NCBI GenBank assembly: GCA_000333855.2
Contig: CM007317.1
Span: 1,090,596-1,154,595, forward strand
Direction of reading: 5' to 3'
Source of the DNA: Endotrypanum monterogeii
Taxonomy: Eukaryota > Euglenozoa > Kinetoplastea > Trypanosomatida > Trypanosomatidae
DNA: 64,000 nucleotides
The notes beneath the pieces were generated by a model. It made no database searches. It saw only the letters and a list, made by a program, of their open reading frames with translations, and was not told where the DNA came from. Shown here one piece after another: positions 23,101 through 31,793 of this stretch (its first letter is position 1; each line of letters starts with the position of its first letter). The translations under genes were made by a program, and so were the position numbers.

Positions 23101-23401
23101 AACAATGTCAGAAAAAGCAGCGAGGGCCTCAGGGGCGAACAGTGCCCTGCCGCATTCTGACCTATCGAATGCGTGCCCACGCTCCCCGCGAGTACGCCTA
23201 CCATTCTCCAATGGTAAGGAATTGCAAACAAACTTGCACGACACCGACCCAGTCTGGGGATTGGCAGACACACGGAGAACTCTGCAAGCGTACGATGACA
23301 GTGAGAGAGCAGAGGCTTCGGAGCGGTGTGCTCGACTTCAAGAGCTCCTTGATCGAAACGAAGCCCTCTCGCACTCCACACGGGCGCTTCTGCGCAATTA
23401 A
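20108..23401 (+). CDS. C5orf34-like protein (DUF4524/DUF4520-type), large trypanosomatid version
   Basis: A 1097-aa protein of unknown function. Near the N-terminus (about residues 10-40) is a segment reading AAWDDGGAEFVFADGTILSF. A related segment near residues 811-898 contains GIGTFTALTNGTVRVHFDD, then RTLLTLIPG, and ends in YLAYALPFRRYVYW. This arrangement, an FxDGT strand near the start and a VxFxDRTxL strand plus a basic/aromatic helix later, resembles the C5orf34 family, whose repeats recall polo-box-like beta sheets. The middle and the end are Ser/Thr/Pro-rich with several conserved-looking islands (about residues 250-370 and 420-540). The last 60 residues are charged and helical. Tandem ATGs at 20108 and 20111 are the first in frame; upstream in-frame GTG 20060 would read through a T/G homopolymer and is rejected. 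The family call is moderate. Confidence 0.5.
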   Translation: MMPSSPHLADSVVRAAAWDDGGAEFVFADGTILSFVDHMNTFVAVRTTPSLLHEKRAETQATRQEKQQRKRQLLSSPLAALGDYVDSVDDLTDEGETNRELCFTAWTLSKDTDKVRAALNIFNSLSERPRLLTPLLTPETPIQPIMSSSVIQSASVKNESDLITKSCGIWQEPGPPIETLLLERRADLFQRHVVVGTVNNWISPPSESAPEQSAPPATTLNSLSPSRLSTNGTSRHTERIDDPSVSQPGDCPIGTVLELWCALHRVCMRVAAHRETFTVRWPAPVTRPDGSRIPPFFHPRDTSLSSLPGWSSGVSHLGSASAPLLFTYVEQTFPVRDPPEAWRVMLQLALELEAEALEADRRLDTHAPVTGSAFSLTTWQGCLPQPHHWSGTLNHNRNCNSCRFSALTPSQATHLVAPRTARAVAAMRALHPPGALLRWMYQANYCGVDRTHVPAVFWCLRGATVSTCNGENDSNTSILADTPTAPSPQGTEVVAWVAEDGSVLRTKLEWQGYTITHHRLTSSLPGAAPPTPTMYRLQAHDTASAVTTADKRLPPRIAPLRCHVRIPPQAKPTGVQNGGREISSCSAISSDTKSPSYSNTNAKPSPHTSGRSDDITATVSATPTTAGKEWWAIAAIDPESLRCVSVSSRDTPRQSHTLSPVQPSCPCSALATLAATLPSGEKHRSNNIDLNRDSAAGALSLPCTRADMSTCGWTPLETPHSARRFRRGYYLSSVVDVAVQLSQVNCTTRRASGAAGPSTEHLRLAAYCHREPSTVLSPLLPFSACNSPRDKGIHPAAEIGAPSSVGAASVVHLTTRLDGIGTFTALTNGTVRVHFDDRTLLTLIPGLNELDEAQLLVTCVLRNATQCTMRATQCHSGHAIHRYLAYALPFRRYVYWRSVHPSESPAAVHDISAGKSTDGEQETELREQLLQRQTHGGESALGDRKKHIIAEEEAPTSRIKLQAIEPSLRDEVECLLTSSPSCSLATSFSPPDASESVTTMSEKAARASGANSALPHSDLSNACPRSPRVRLPFSNGKELQTNLHDTDPVWGLADTRRTLQAYDDSERAEASERCARLQELLDRNEALSHSTRALLRN

Positions 23402-24225
23402 AGAAAATCTCATAGATTGAAAAAGCACCCCCCTACACACACACACACACAGATATTTTTTTTTTTAAAAGGCGGAAAAATCCTCAGGGGCGACGGACAC
23501 AGCCCCAACAGGCCCATGTACCCTTTTCCTTTGCGATTATTATTATTATTATCTCTGCTCACACTAGATGACCCCGCCTCGCATAGATGTTTAATAGAGA
23601 GGGGAGACGGGAAACATACCAGAGGCATGCGCACACTCGCAGAGAGAGGTGTGGCGAAGTATGAACTTTACGCAAAGGGTCACTTGCTCTCCAGGTGTGC
23701 CGTCTGGATCCAACAGGATCAGCTCCACTTCACATACAAAAAAAAAAAAAAAAGATGATGTTTTTCAAATAACAGAGGCGCTGATGCAAGAGCACTTCTA
23801 CCTTAGGGTAGCTCGTTTGTGTTTGGAATGTCTGTATCACGCGGTAATACCCCCTCCACCACCCCCCCCCCTCTTGCACCACCACCACCATCACCACTCT
23901 CCTTGTCCTCGATATCTCCTCTCATTTCCACTCACCAACCAACCAACCAACCAAAAAAAAAAACGCTCTCTGGAAGGAAAAAAAAACAAAGGGAGCAACA
24001 TACAATCTGTAATATATATATATACAGGAAAAAAACAAAAGGTGGGAACAGGCGGAAGCAAAAAAAAAAAAGCCATTGTATGCACTTTCCTGGGGAGAAT
24101 CGGAACAGCCATTCGCGCAGATGAGCATACCACTCTGTACGCATGTCCCAAGCCTTTCCGCAAGTATAAACATTTCGCAGTCGTTATCAGTTACATCCGC
24201 CTCACCTATCAAAATAACTGCTGGA
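23402..24225. other. Intergenic region upstream of the 843-aa hypothetical gene
   Basis: No gene seen. It holds a (TTA)n run near 23537-23551, a pyrimidine-rich (CCA)/(CCT) zone at about 23845-23935, (CCAA)n repeats near 23936-23952 and several A-runs. Candidate splice acceptors lie at several AGs between about 23970 and 24190. A short upstream ATG at 24080 opens a 14-codon frame that would act as a uORF if splicing occurs upstream of it. Confidence 0.55.
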
Positions 24226-26757
24226 ATGGCTCGGGGCAGCAGCCACGGTGCGCTGCCGCCGATAAGCTGTGACCCTGCTGCCGATGACCACAGTAGCAAA
24301 CCTGCGGGGCATGGCGGACTTGACGGTGAAAGGCCTTGTGCGGGTAGGGGAACACAGCTTCCTTACTCGACAACAGTCGAATTGCGGTCATCGATGACGA
24401 CTCCTCTCCGGGACAATACCCTGGGCTTGAGCGACGCACCCAGCAAGTACAGAAATGCCTCCGCCCACAGCTCGCTAACCTCACAAACCACCTGTTCACA
24501 TCAGTGCCGCGGATCTACACCCCACAATCTCTGTAGTGCGGCCTGTGGACATCAACGCCGGTGTGATATCGACAACGACGGGCCACTTGTCGAGAATTGT
24601 GCTCAATCCCAATCCACATCATCGGTTCACCTACCACGTAGACTACCGATCACGCAGTCGTCGCTAACACACCTGAATTCGAAGCGTATTACAGAACCAG
24701 TACAGGTAACCGTGGGCGGCGATCGCCCTGCGGCTTCCCCGCTGCGCGGCGCCAGTGATCTGGACAACTCTGGTGCCACGAAGCAGGTCGCGTACACGTC
24801 TTACTCGGTACACCGTGTGTTGAGTCGAAAAGCCCATCCGCAGTTCACCGGCCATGTAAAGCCTTTGTTTACAGAGCACCCCACATCGCAACCGAACCCT
24901 ATGACCAACATACATTCCTCTCCCGAGGATCCCGTCTCGGATCATAACCTGCAACGCCTTCCGCCTACCACGGCACAGCCACACAGCATCCAAAGTGGGT
25001 CGGTTTGCTCCGAAAAAACTCAAACGGGCGAGGCTACACCGATCACCTCTGCATGGGCACGAGAAAGCGCCGGGAACAATGACGCATCGCTGCGAGCAAG
25101 AAGAGAAACGGGTAAAGTACTGCTACCCCCAATGACGTGGCCAAGCACAGAGTGCACAACCTCGCCGCGCTATTCACAGCCACTCCCGCCACACGCACGC
25201 TGCCCTTCCTCTCTGAACTCGCCGACCTCTGTCACCTCGAACTCGGATTCCCTGATGCAGACTGATTTCACGAAGTCACCGCTGCTTGGCCAGCCTACTG
25301 AGATGACCCTGCGGACGTTGGCCTTCGGTGGCGGAGTAGCGGCTTCTCTCCTAAGCTGGAAACGCACGAGGGGCTTTGAATCTCTGCTCGGCACGGCGGT
25401 CTGCCAACAAAATTCATCTCTAGAGTCACTGTCAACCACATTCATCACCACTCCCTGCGACAGATGCGACAAAAAAGAGGCTAGCGGTACCACTGCCTCA
25501 GGGATACTCACGGAGAAAATGCCTTTGCCTTTTATGCCACACCACCACGACGAGCAAGCGTTGCCAACTTCAGTCTCCGATCTCGCTACTCTGGTGATGA
25601 GCGATGCGTACAGCATGCAAGACATTAAACGAGGGACGTGGGTGTTTTCCCTTGCGCAAAAAGAGTGTCTGGCGCGCGAGCATCTCGAGGCGGAGGAAAC
25701 CTCCAAGGCACTGCGATGTCTGCCAGCGTCATGGGCAGTTTGGCGGACGTATGCTGATGATAACTTAGGCAGCGCGTCGCACGAGGTCGACTCCCTGTCT
25801 AGCGGCATAGACATGGCAGCGTCCCTGTCCTTGGACGCTTCGAACCAGGTGGTTGTCTTGGATCGTGCTACACATTTCTCATCTACCCCAGATCGTCTGG
25901 GCCAGGACCGGACAAAATCTGAGGAGGTCACGGAACCACCCATACCAACCCTACATCCAGCCTTTGTAGCCGCCGAGCATCGGCTGGACCTCATCGAGCA
26001 GATCCGCCGTGGGTATGTCTTGAAGGAAGAGCAGGAAGAATTCTTTTGTCATCTCCAGAAACCGTTTGCTTATGAGCATCGACTGCTTCTTGTTGGCACA
26101 CGGGGAATCGCGAAGTTCTTGCACGATTGGATTCTCATTCACAGGGCAAAAAAGTTCCGTCGCGCTCGTCAAATCGCTACGCTTGAGAAGTTAGAAGAGG
26201 AGGCCCGTGTTGCACTGCACGTGACGAGCCACACGATGCAGCGACGTCTGGAACTCTTCGTGATGGCCATTCTAGAAGAGGAACATCGCTGCCGCTACGC
26301 ATTGGAGCTTCTCTACACCATTCAGGCAGCGCGAACGGGAGTGGTACTGCTGAAGCTGCAAGAGCAGGTTGAACGTTTCCCACTTGCCTTTGGTGGTCTT
26401 ATGAGTCAACCACGCGTGTGTGGTCGTGTAGTGGGATTTACTTTGTTCTCCAACCTTGTCATCGCGGAGGACGCAATTCGAAGGAGAACCACCGACGAGG
26501 AAGCAAGGCAACGCGCCAAATTTCCGACCGAGCTTGACTTGACTCTTCTGAACCTCGTGCACGAACCACTAAAGCGGAAGGAGCTAGTCGATTGCGAAGC
26601 TGACGAGAGAGCCGTCGTCCATCAAGTTGTTCGTTCACTGCAGGCGCACTACAGTATTCGAGAAGTGGAAATAGAAGAAAGCATCGAGCGCCAATTTTGG
26701 CTGAAGAAGCGAATGCGCAAAGGCCTGGACCCTGTCGTGGCGAACGCTGCCCCCTAG
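24226..26757 (+). CDS. Hypothetical protein, disordered with a helical charged C-terminus
   Basis: An 843-aa protein I do not recognise. Residues 1 to about 570 are Ser/Thr/Pro/His-rich, without clear domains and probably disordered. From about residue 576 to the end the sequence becomes dense in Glu, Arg, Leu and Ala and is strongly helical, for example RRARQIATLEKLEEEARVAL and LELFVMAILEEEHRCRYALE, possibly coiled coil. No signal peptide, membrane segment or catalytic motif was seen. ATG 24226 is preferred because the stretch 24121-24225 has much lower third-position GC than the body, but ATG 24121 is in frame and would add 35 residues. A structural or cytoskeletal adaptor role is possible but is only inference from composition. 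Confidence 0.8.
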   Translation: MARGSSHGALPPISCDPAADDHSSKPAGHGGLDGERPCAGRGTQLPYSTTVELRSSMTTPLRDNTLGLSDAPSKYRNASAHSSLTSQTTCSHQCRGSTPHNLCSAACGHQRRCDIDNDGPLVENCAQSQSTSSVHLPRRLPITQSSLTHLNSKRITEPVQVTVGGDRPAASPLRGASDLDNSGATKQVAYTSYSVHRVLSRKAHPQFTGHVKPLFTEHPTSQPNPMTNIHSSPEDPVSDHNLQRLPPTTAQPHSIQSGSVCSEKTQTGEATPITSAWARESAGNNDASLRARRETGKVLLPPMTWPSTECTTSPRYSQPLPPHARCPSSLNSPTSVTSNSDSLMQTDFTKSPLLGQPTEMTLRTLAFGGGVAASLLSWKRTRGFESLLGTAVCQQNSSLESLSTTFITTPCDRCDKKEASGTTASGILTEKMPLPFMPHHHDEQALPTSVSDLATLVMSDAYSMQDIKRGTWVFSLAQKECLAREHLEAEETSKALRCLPASWAVWRTYADDNLGSASHEVDSLSSGIDMAASLSLDASNQVVVLDRATHFSSTPDRLGQDRTKSEEVTEPPIPTLHPAFVAAEHRLDLIEQIRRGYVLKEEQEEFFCHLQKPFAYEHRLLLVGTRGIAKFLHDWILIHRAKKFRRARQIATLEKLEEEARVALHVTSHTMQRRLELFVMAILEEEHRCRYALELLYTIQAARTGVVLLKLQEQVERFPLAFGGLMSQPRVCGRVVGFTLFSNLVIAEDAIRRRTTDEEARQRAKFPTELDLTLLNLVHEPLKRKELVDCEADERAVVHQVVRSLQAHYSIREVEIEESIERQFWLKKRMRKGLDPVVANAAP

Positions 26758-27851
26758 TCTCATGACCACATGTTCCTGGCGAAGGAAAAGCCTTTGAGGA
26801 GTCGTTCAAAGAAGAAAAAAAACAGGTCAGCTCGTGGATACCAGACAGCACTTCGGTTCTCACGTTTCGTTTTCAAGCATACGCACACTCCTACACCCAC
26901 CCTCCTGCTCCGATGTCCCTCTGTCGTCTCCCCCCCCCCCCTACCCCTTCCCTCACGAATATCACTTATATACCGACGAGAAAGCCAAGCTACTAAAAAA
27001 AAAAAAAGGAGGGATATGTGGACGCGTCAGCAGCAGCATCCCCCCTCTTTACCTCCTGCCCCCATTTTATGTTTTTGACATGTACAGTGACGTCCGTACC
27101 CCTCTCTACGGGTCTACTTGTGTGCTGAGTCTATAGCGAAGAGCATACAACTCCTGCTGGGAGGACATCCAATCAGAACTAACACAAGAAAACGAATTGT
27201 TGCATGACCTAAAACGGTGAGCTCCTCCACTCCGTTGGAACTAAACAGGGAACGCATACTGAGTCGCAGGGAACCATGAGAAGGCCCTCGTGTATTCTCT
27301 TCTCGAGACTCACTACCCAAACCCATGAGCCAACGCAGACCCCAAGATCTCAAGGCGGCCGCAAATGGTAAGCCGTGTGCTATGGTGACACACCTTTTTC
27401 CCTCACATTGTGCTCGAAGCACTATACTTTCTCCCCGAACCCCCTCCCACAACCCTCAATCCTTGTCCCCCACCCACCCCTGTGTAACGGCAACACATCG
27501 CCTTGTGGCGTGTGCTCATCCGCCTGGGTATATGGTATACAACTGAACTTCCACATACATCCGTCTCCTGCGTCTATGCAGTTGTAATGGCATCACGCAT
27601 CCAAACCCACCCACGCGTACAAACACATTTATACACTTATACACAAACAAGCGGTACGACGCGGCGTGATTTTTTTCACGACCTCCGCTGACGTCTGTCC
27701 ATCACGGGTAATTAACCCCCTTTTTTGTTGTTGTTCTCCTAGCTTTTCCTTTAGTGCTGCCCACCTGCTCTTATTTTTCAGTGTCTTGCTAGACGGAACT
27801 CGTACACCAATAAAAATCAACATACTCTTTCCCAAGCAACGAAAATAAATA
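26758..27851. other. Intergenic region before the UBE2S-like gene
   Basis: No gene. Features are a C-run near 26930, an A-run near 26995-27007, a C-rich zone at 27430-27480 and the pyrimidine tract 27708-27780. The mixed-composition stretch 27120-27370 is not explained; it does not match the SIDER copies by eye. Confidence 0.6.
27708..27780 (+). promoter_or_regulatory. Polypyrimidine tract and acceptor AGs for the UBE2S-like gene
   Basis: A T/C-rich stretch contains candidate acceptors CTCCTAG (about 27740), CTTTAG (about 27754) and TTATTTTTCAG (27779-27780). All lie before ATG 27852, with no ATG between the last acceptor and the start. Confidence 0.6.
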
Positions 27852-28577
27852 ATGCCTCTGACAGCGGCTGGTATGCGGACGCTTTTACGTCAGATGCAGG
27901 AAGTGCAGGAGAAACCTGTCGATGGTGTACAAGTACGTCCCTCCGACTTGCTGAATGAATATCATTTTGACCTCGACGGTCCGGAGGGAACGCCGTTTGC
28001 AGCTGGTCGCTTTCACGTTGTTCTCATATTTGATGAACAATATCCCGAGGTGCCGCCCAAGGGCTACTTCCGCACTAAAATATTTCATCCCAACGTCTCC
28101 GAGCGAGGAGAAATCTGTGTGAACGCGTTGAAGCGTGACTGGGCCCGCACGCTTGGGCTTCGGCACATACTTGCTGTTATTCGCTGTCTTCTCATCGAGC
28201 CCAATCCCGAGAGTGCGTTGAATGAAGAAGCGGGGCGGCTGATATTGGAAGACTACGCGACATATGAACGCAAAGCTGCCATGTATACTGCCATCAATGC
28301 CCTACGCCCCCAGGGAGTTCCGCGGTTCACGCTGCAGGAAGCCAACTCGGATACAGTGTCGAGTGGGACCACTGTGGATGCCTCGACACCCCCAGTTGTG
28401 CGAAAAGGTGCCACTGCTGAGACGAACCTCGCCTCAGCGTTGCCTCAGACAGATGGTGAGGCACCACCTTCCACGAAACGAAAGCTGACACCCTCGGAGA
28501 CGAACTGCTATGCGGCATCCGGTATTTCCGCTGAGAGGGCGGAAAAGTCGAAAAAGAAAGCTCTGCGACGTATCTAA
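27852..28577 (+). CDS. Ubiquitin-conjugating enzyme E2, UBE2S-like
   Basis: A 241-aa E2. The UBC fold spans about residues 5-150, with the family-specific PPKGYFRTKIFHPNV, then GEICVNALKRDW carrying the catalytic Cys at 89, and NPESALNEEAGRLILEDY. These stretches match human UBE2S (catalytic Cys95) far better than general E2s. In animals UBE2S elongates Lys11-linked ubiquitin chains on APC/C substrates in mitosis. The tail (about 155-241) is low-complexity, turns Lys-rich, and ends KKKALRRI. Human UBE2S ends with a basic stretch and LRRL, the peptide that docks on the APC/C. The near-identical end suggests the same docking here. The N-terminus is a few residues shorter than human. ATG 27852 is the first after a strong polypyrimidine/AG signal. 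Confidence 0.93.
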   Translation: MPLTAAGMRTLLRQMQEVQEKPVDGVQVRPSDLLNEYHFDLDGPEGTPFAAGRFHVVLIFDEQYPEVPPKGYFRTKIFHPNVSERGEICVNALKRDWARTLGLRHILAVIRCLLIEPNPESALNEEAGRLILEDYATYERKAAMYTAINALRPQGVPRFTLQEANSDTVSSGTTVDASTPPVVRKGATAETNLASALPQTDGEAPPSTKRKLTPSETNCYAASGISAERAEKSKKKALRRI

Positions 28578-31500
28578 GAACACGGCAGCGTGTTGAAGAC
28601 AGCGTGTGTGCTTCGTGTGCGTGATTGTCTTTTGTGTCATGGAGGTGAAACAAATTGTGCCATGTAAGTGCGGGTTTTACGTAAGGGATATCTACACGTA
28701 TCATTGCAATGATGATGAAAGATCAGAACTGTGGAGAGATGCTTTTTATTCGCCACTTGAAGTTTTCTGGTGCAGCTCTAAGCGGAGTAGCAGCTCTGGC
28801 TTCGCCCTCTTCCTCTTTGTGACCTCTCTTTCATGGTGATCATCATCTCGGGTGTTGTGATCTTTCCCTCCCCTGGCCCAACGCAGATGTCCATGTGGGG
28901 AGCGCATCCAATGTACAATCGGCTACAGTGACTTCTCGGGGGAATCGAATTATATCAAAGGCGTCTGCTTCACACATGTAATGACATATATTTCGATAAG
29001 AGGGGTGGTGGTGAACAAGAAGTATATCCTTCACGCGGCCCTTTTTTTGGGGGGGGGTGGAAGATGGAGGAATTCATGGCAAGGATGCACACTCTCATAA
29101 TGGAGGTTGGCGCTGAAGGCATTCTGGGGGAAGAAGGAAAATCAGGGAGGATCTAGCTCTCATGTTTCTTTTGCTTCCTTTTTTTTTGTCCCGTGGTCAC
29201 TAGAGCCCTTTTTCTTTGCGTTTATATATATATATATATATATATATCTGTGTGTGTACGTGTGTCCATGTCTGTGTACATGGAGCTGCACTTTCCTCAC
29301 CGATGTGTTTTTTTTTTTTTCGTGTGTGTGTGCGTGTGTATCCCCCAAATCATTGTATCATCACCAACGGCCACTACGTGCCCTCTGCTTTCAACGTCTT
29401 CAATGGATTGTCCGACGGCGGGAGGCGGAGTGAATGTGACCAAATACGCGAAGAAAAAGAGGAGAGAATCTCTCATCTTTATATTCTCCTCTCTTCCTTG
29501 GCTCCTCTTCTCCTGTTTGTTGGAAAGCGGCGAGAAGCTCCTATGTGGCAAATCTAACGAAGCAACAAGAACGAAACGAGTCGATACGCGCGCAACGGGG
29601 GGGGAGCGTCTCTTCCTCCTTTTTTAAAGGCTCCTCTCTATCCTTACCCAAGCACCAGTTTCACTGAACTGTGCTCACATCCAGCAATGCGTTTAGCGAC
29701 GCACACATCCAGACCTTGTTACCCTCTCGCTCGCTTATCATCTACGAGCACTATACACTACTCGACATGTACTACTCAACCACTGTTTCCGTGCTCACCT
29801 CTTCATTCTCCTCATCCTCGCTGACGTATACATATATAAATATATAACCGCACGTATACATGACGAAATCCTGATTTTACTTTTATTTTTCGCGGGAAAC
29901 GAGTTTTTCCCCCTTTTCTCTCGAGGCCTTTTGGACTATTGACGCAAGATTGGGTCAAGGGTTTATACGGCCCTTTCTCACCCCACCCCCCACTCCCTGC
30001 GAACCAAAAGCTCATAGACCCTCGCACTCATCTATTATCACACGCTCTCTTGTTTCAAGGGCAACCTTTTTTGGGGGGTGCTCGGCTGCCCACTCCCTTT
30101 TTTCTTCTTTCCGCCTCATCTTATGGGGAAGGTTTTCTGTCGTTTTGAAGACAAAATTAGATGAGGCGCAGCAGTGAGTAGCACTGACCCTACTTTTTCT
30201 CTTGGTGTCGGATACTGTCTCACGTGTTTGTAGGATTTCGTCTGCGTCTGAATAGTGATCTCAGGGTAACCCTGGAATACACAACGTTGAGCGAGGTGTA
30301 ACAACAACACGGCGAGGACCGCACTCGCTTGCCTTGTGTATCGTCGATGTGAGCCCGCTCGTCTGTTTTTTTTTTTTTTCATGCTCTTCAGTTTTGCAAT
30401 TGGTATATTTTTTTTCACTAGGGGAGTACTCCTCCTAGCCTGTGATACAGCGTCTTGCTAGCGCGCTCCTCACTTCTTCAGTCAACCATTCTTATTCTCT
30501 AGCGTCCTCTCTACCGGCATATATATTATTATTATTATTCATATTTATTTATGGCTGTGTAAGCGCGTGTGGTTGTGTGTTCATATTTCATCTATCCCCT
30601 TGTAGAGCTCGTGTCGCTTCTTTCTACATAGGCTAGAGTACTTGCTCATATCTTCGACTGGTGAACCTAAGGTGAGCACTGTGTTTTCGAGAGACGGCGC
30701 CTGCGTGTGTAAGTCTCAGTGTAGGTGTTTACTTGCGGAGGTTGAGGGGGCAGGGGTGTCAGACAGAAGGGGGGGTCCTGTCTTGTATCTCTCCATCTTT
30801 TGCACTCTTCCTGTTCTCTGGTCTTGCGTGAGCTTTTCTTTCCTCTTCTTCGCAGCGTTGCTGTAGCCCTACAAAGGTGTCGACGTCGACCCGTCCACCT
30901 CCCCTCTTCACCCAGACTCACTGCTTCGTTTTTCTCTCTCACTCTTTAGCTTTCTTTCTATTTCACCCTAACGCGACTTACCCTTGGTATCCAAAGCAGT
31001 GCGCAACCCACCCCCATCTTCGATCCTCGTTGCGTATGTCCTGAAACCTCTTGTTAACCTTTTTTTTTCTTTGCTGTCGTTGTGATCTTATTCTTCACAA
31101 CAAAACGCGCACATCGCCAACGTTCCTCCCTGCTTTCTGTTTTCCACGTCTTCTTCTCAGTCTTTTCCGTCATTTTTTTATATATATTTTTGCTCTGTTT
31201 TTATTTGACACGTTTCTGGACCACCATTCATTTGCAACACACCCCGCCTCCTTTTGTGTGTGTGTGTGTGTGTTTCGACTCTCCCAGCCTTTAGTTCCCT
31301 CCCCTTCTCACCTCTCTCCCCCCCCCTCCCCTCCCTCCCTGCCGACACAGACGATTTTCGTTGCTGCTTTCTGGGTGTATTTTTATTTGCGCCACTTCTC
31401 CTCTGCAGTCAACGTCTCCCCCTCCCTCTCCTCCTCCTCTGCACACAAAAACCGAGTTTTTCTTTTGTACCGCTAAGAAGTGACGTCACGAACGCCTTGG

Positions 31501-31793
31501 CCAAAACACGTTGGCAGTAGCGCTTTTGGGAATCCAGTATCGTGTGGGTACACAAGATTCCATCCACAATTCAAAGCATCAACAAGCTGATTCTTTCGAG
31601 AATATACATCCCCTGCAGAAGGCCTTGTAGACAGATACATAGCCAGCCTCCCTCCCTCCCCCCCCTCGCCGGCACACGGAACGTGCTTCAAACACAGTTT
31701 TCGCACTCGAAGACGTTCGAAGCGGCTGTGCTCTGTGGGACCTACCCTTCAAAACCCCAATTTTATTATTATTATTATTATTTGCAGTTAATC
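28578..31793. other. 3.2-kb interval before the BEACH gene
   Basis: No supportable gene. The first 600 bases are mixed composition, probably the UBE2S-like 3' UTR, with a purine-rich patch at 29041-29155. Then come an (AT)n tract at about 29222-29247, many T-runs, a C-rich zone near 31315-31340 and 31640-31670, and a TTA repeat directly before the BEACH start. Short open frames here are biased in composition and have no protein-like features. Confidence 0.6.
31758..31787 (+). promoter_or_regulatory. (TTA)n tract ending in TTTGCAG next to the BEACH start codon
   Basis: Six or seven TTA units lead into TTTGCAG with AG at 31786-31787, only 6 nt before ATG 31794. If used for trans-splicing, the 5' UTR would be the spliced leader plus 6 nt. 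The tract is interrupted by A at every third base, unlike usual pyrimidine tracts. An alternative acceptor is the AG near 31698 after the C-rich tract 31645-31670; no ATG lies between it and 31794, so the start holds either way. Confidence 0.45.

Noticed and set aside
22540..23271. 243-codon antisense frame inside the C5orf34-like gene
   Set aside because: Cys/Ser/Arg-rich shadow of the coding strand; no upstream signal, and all other genes are on +.
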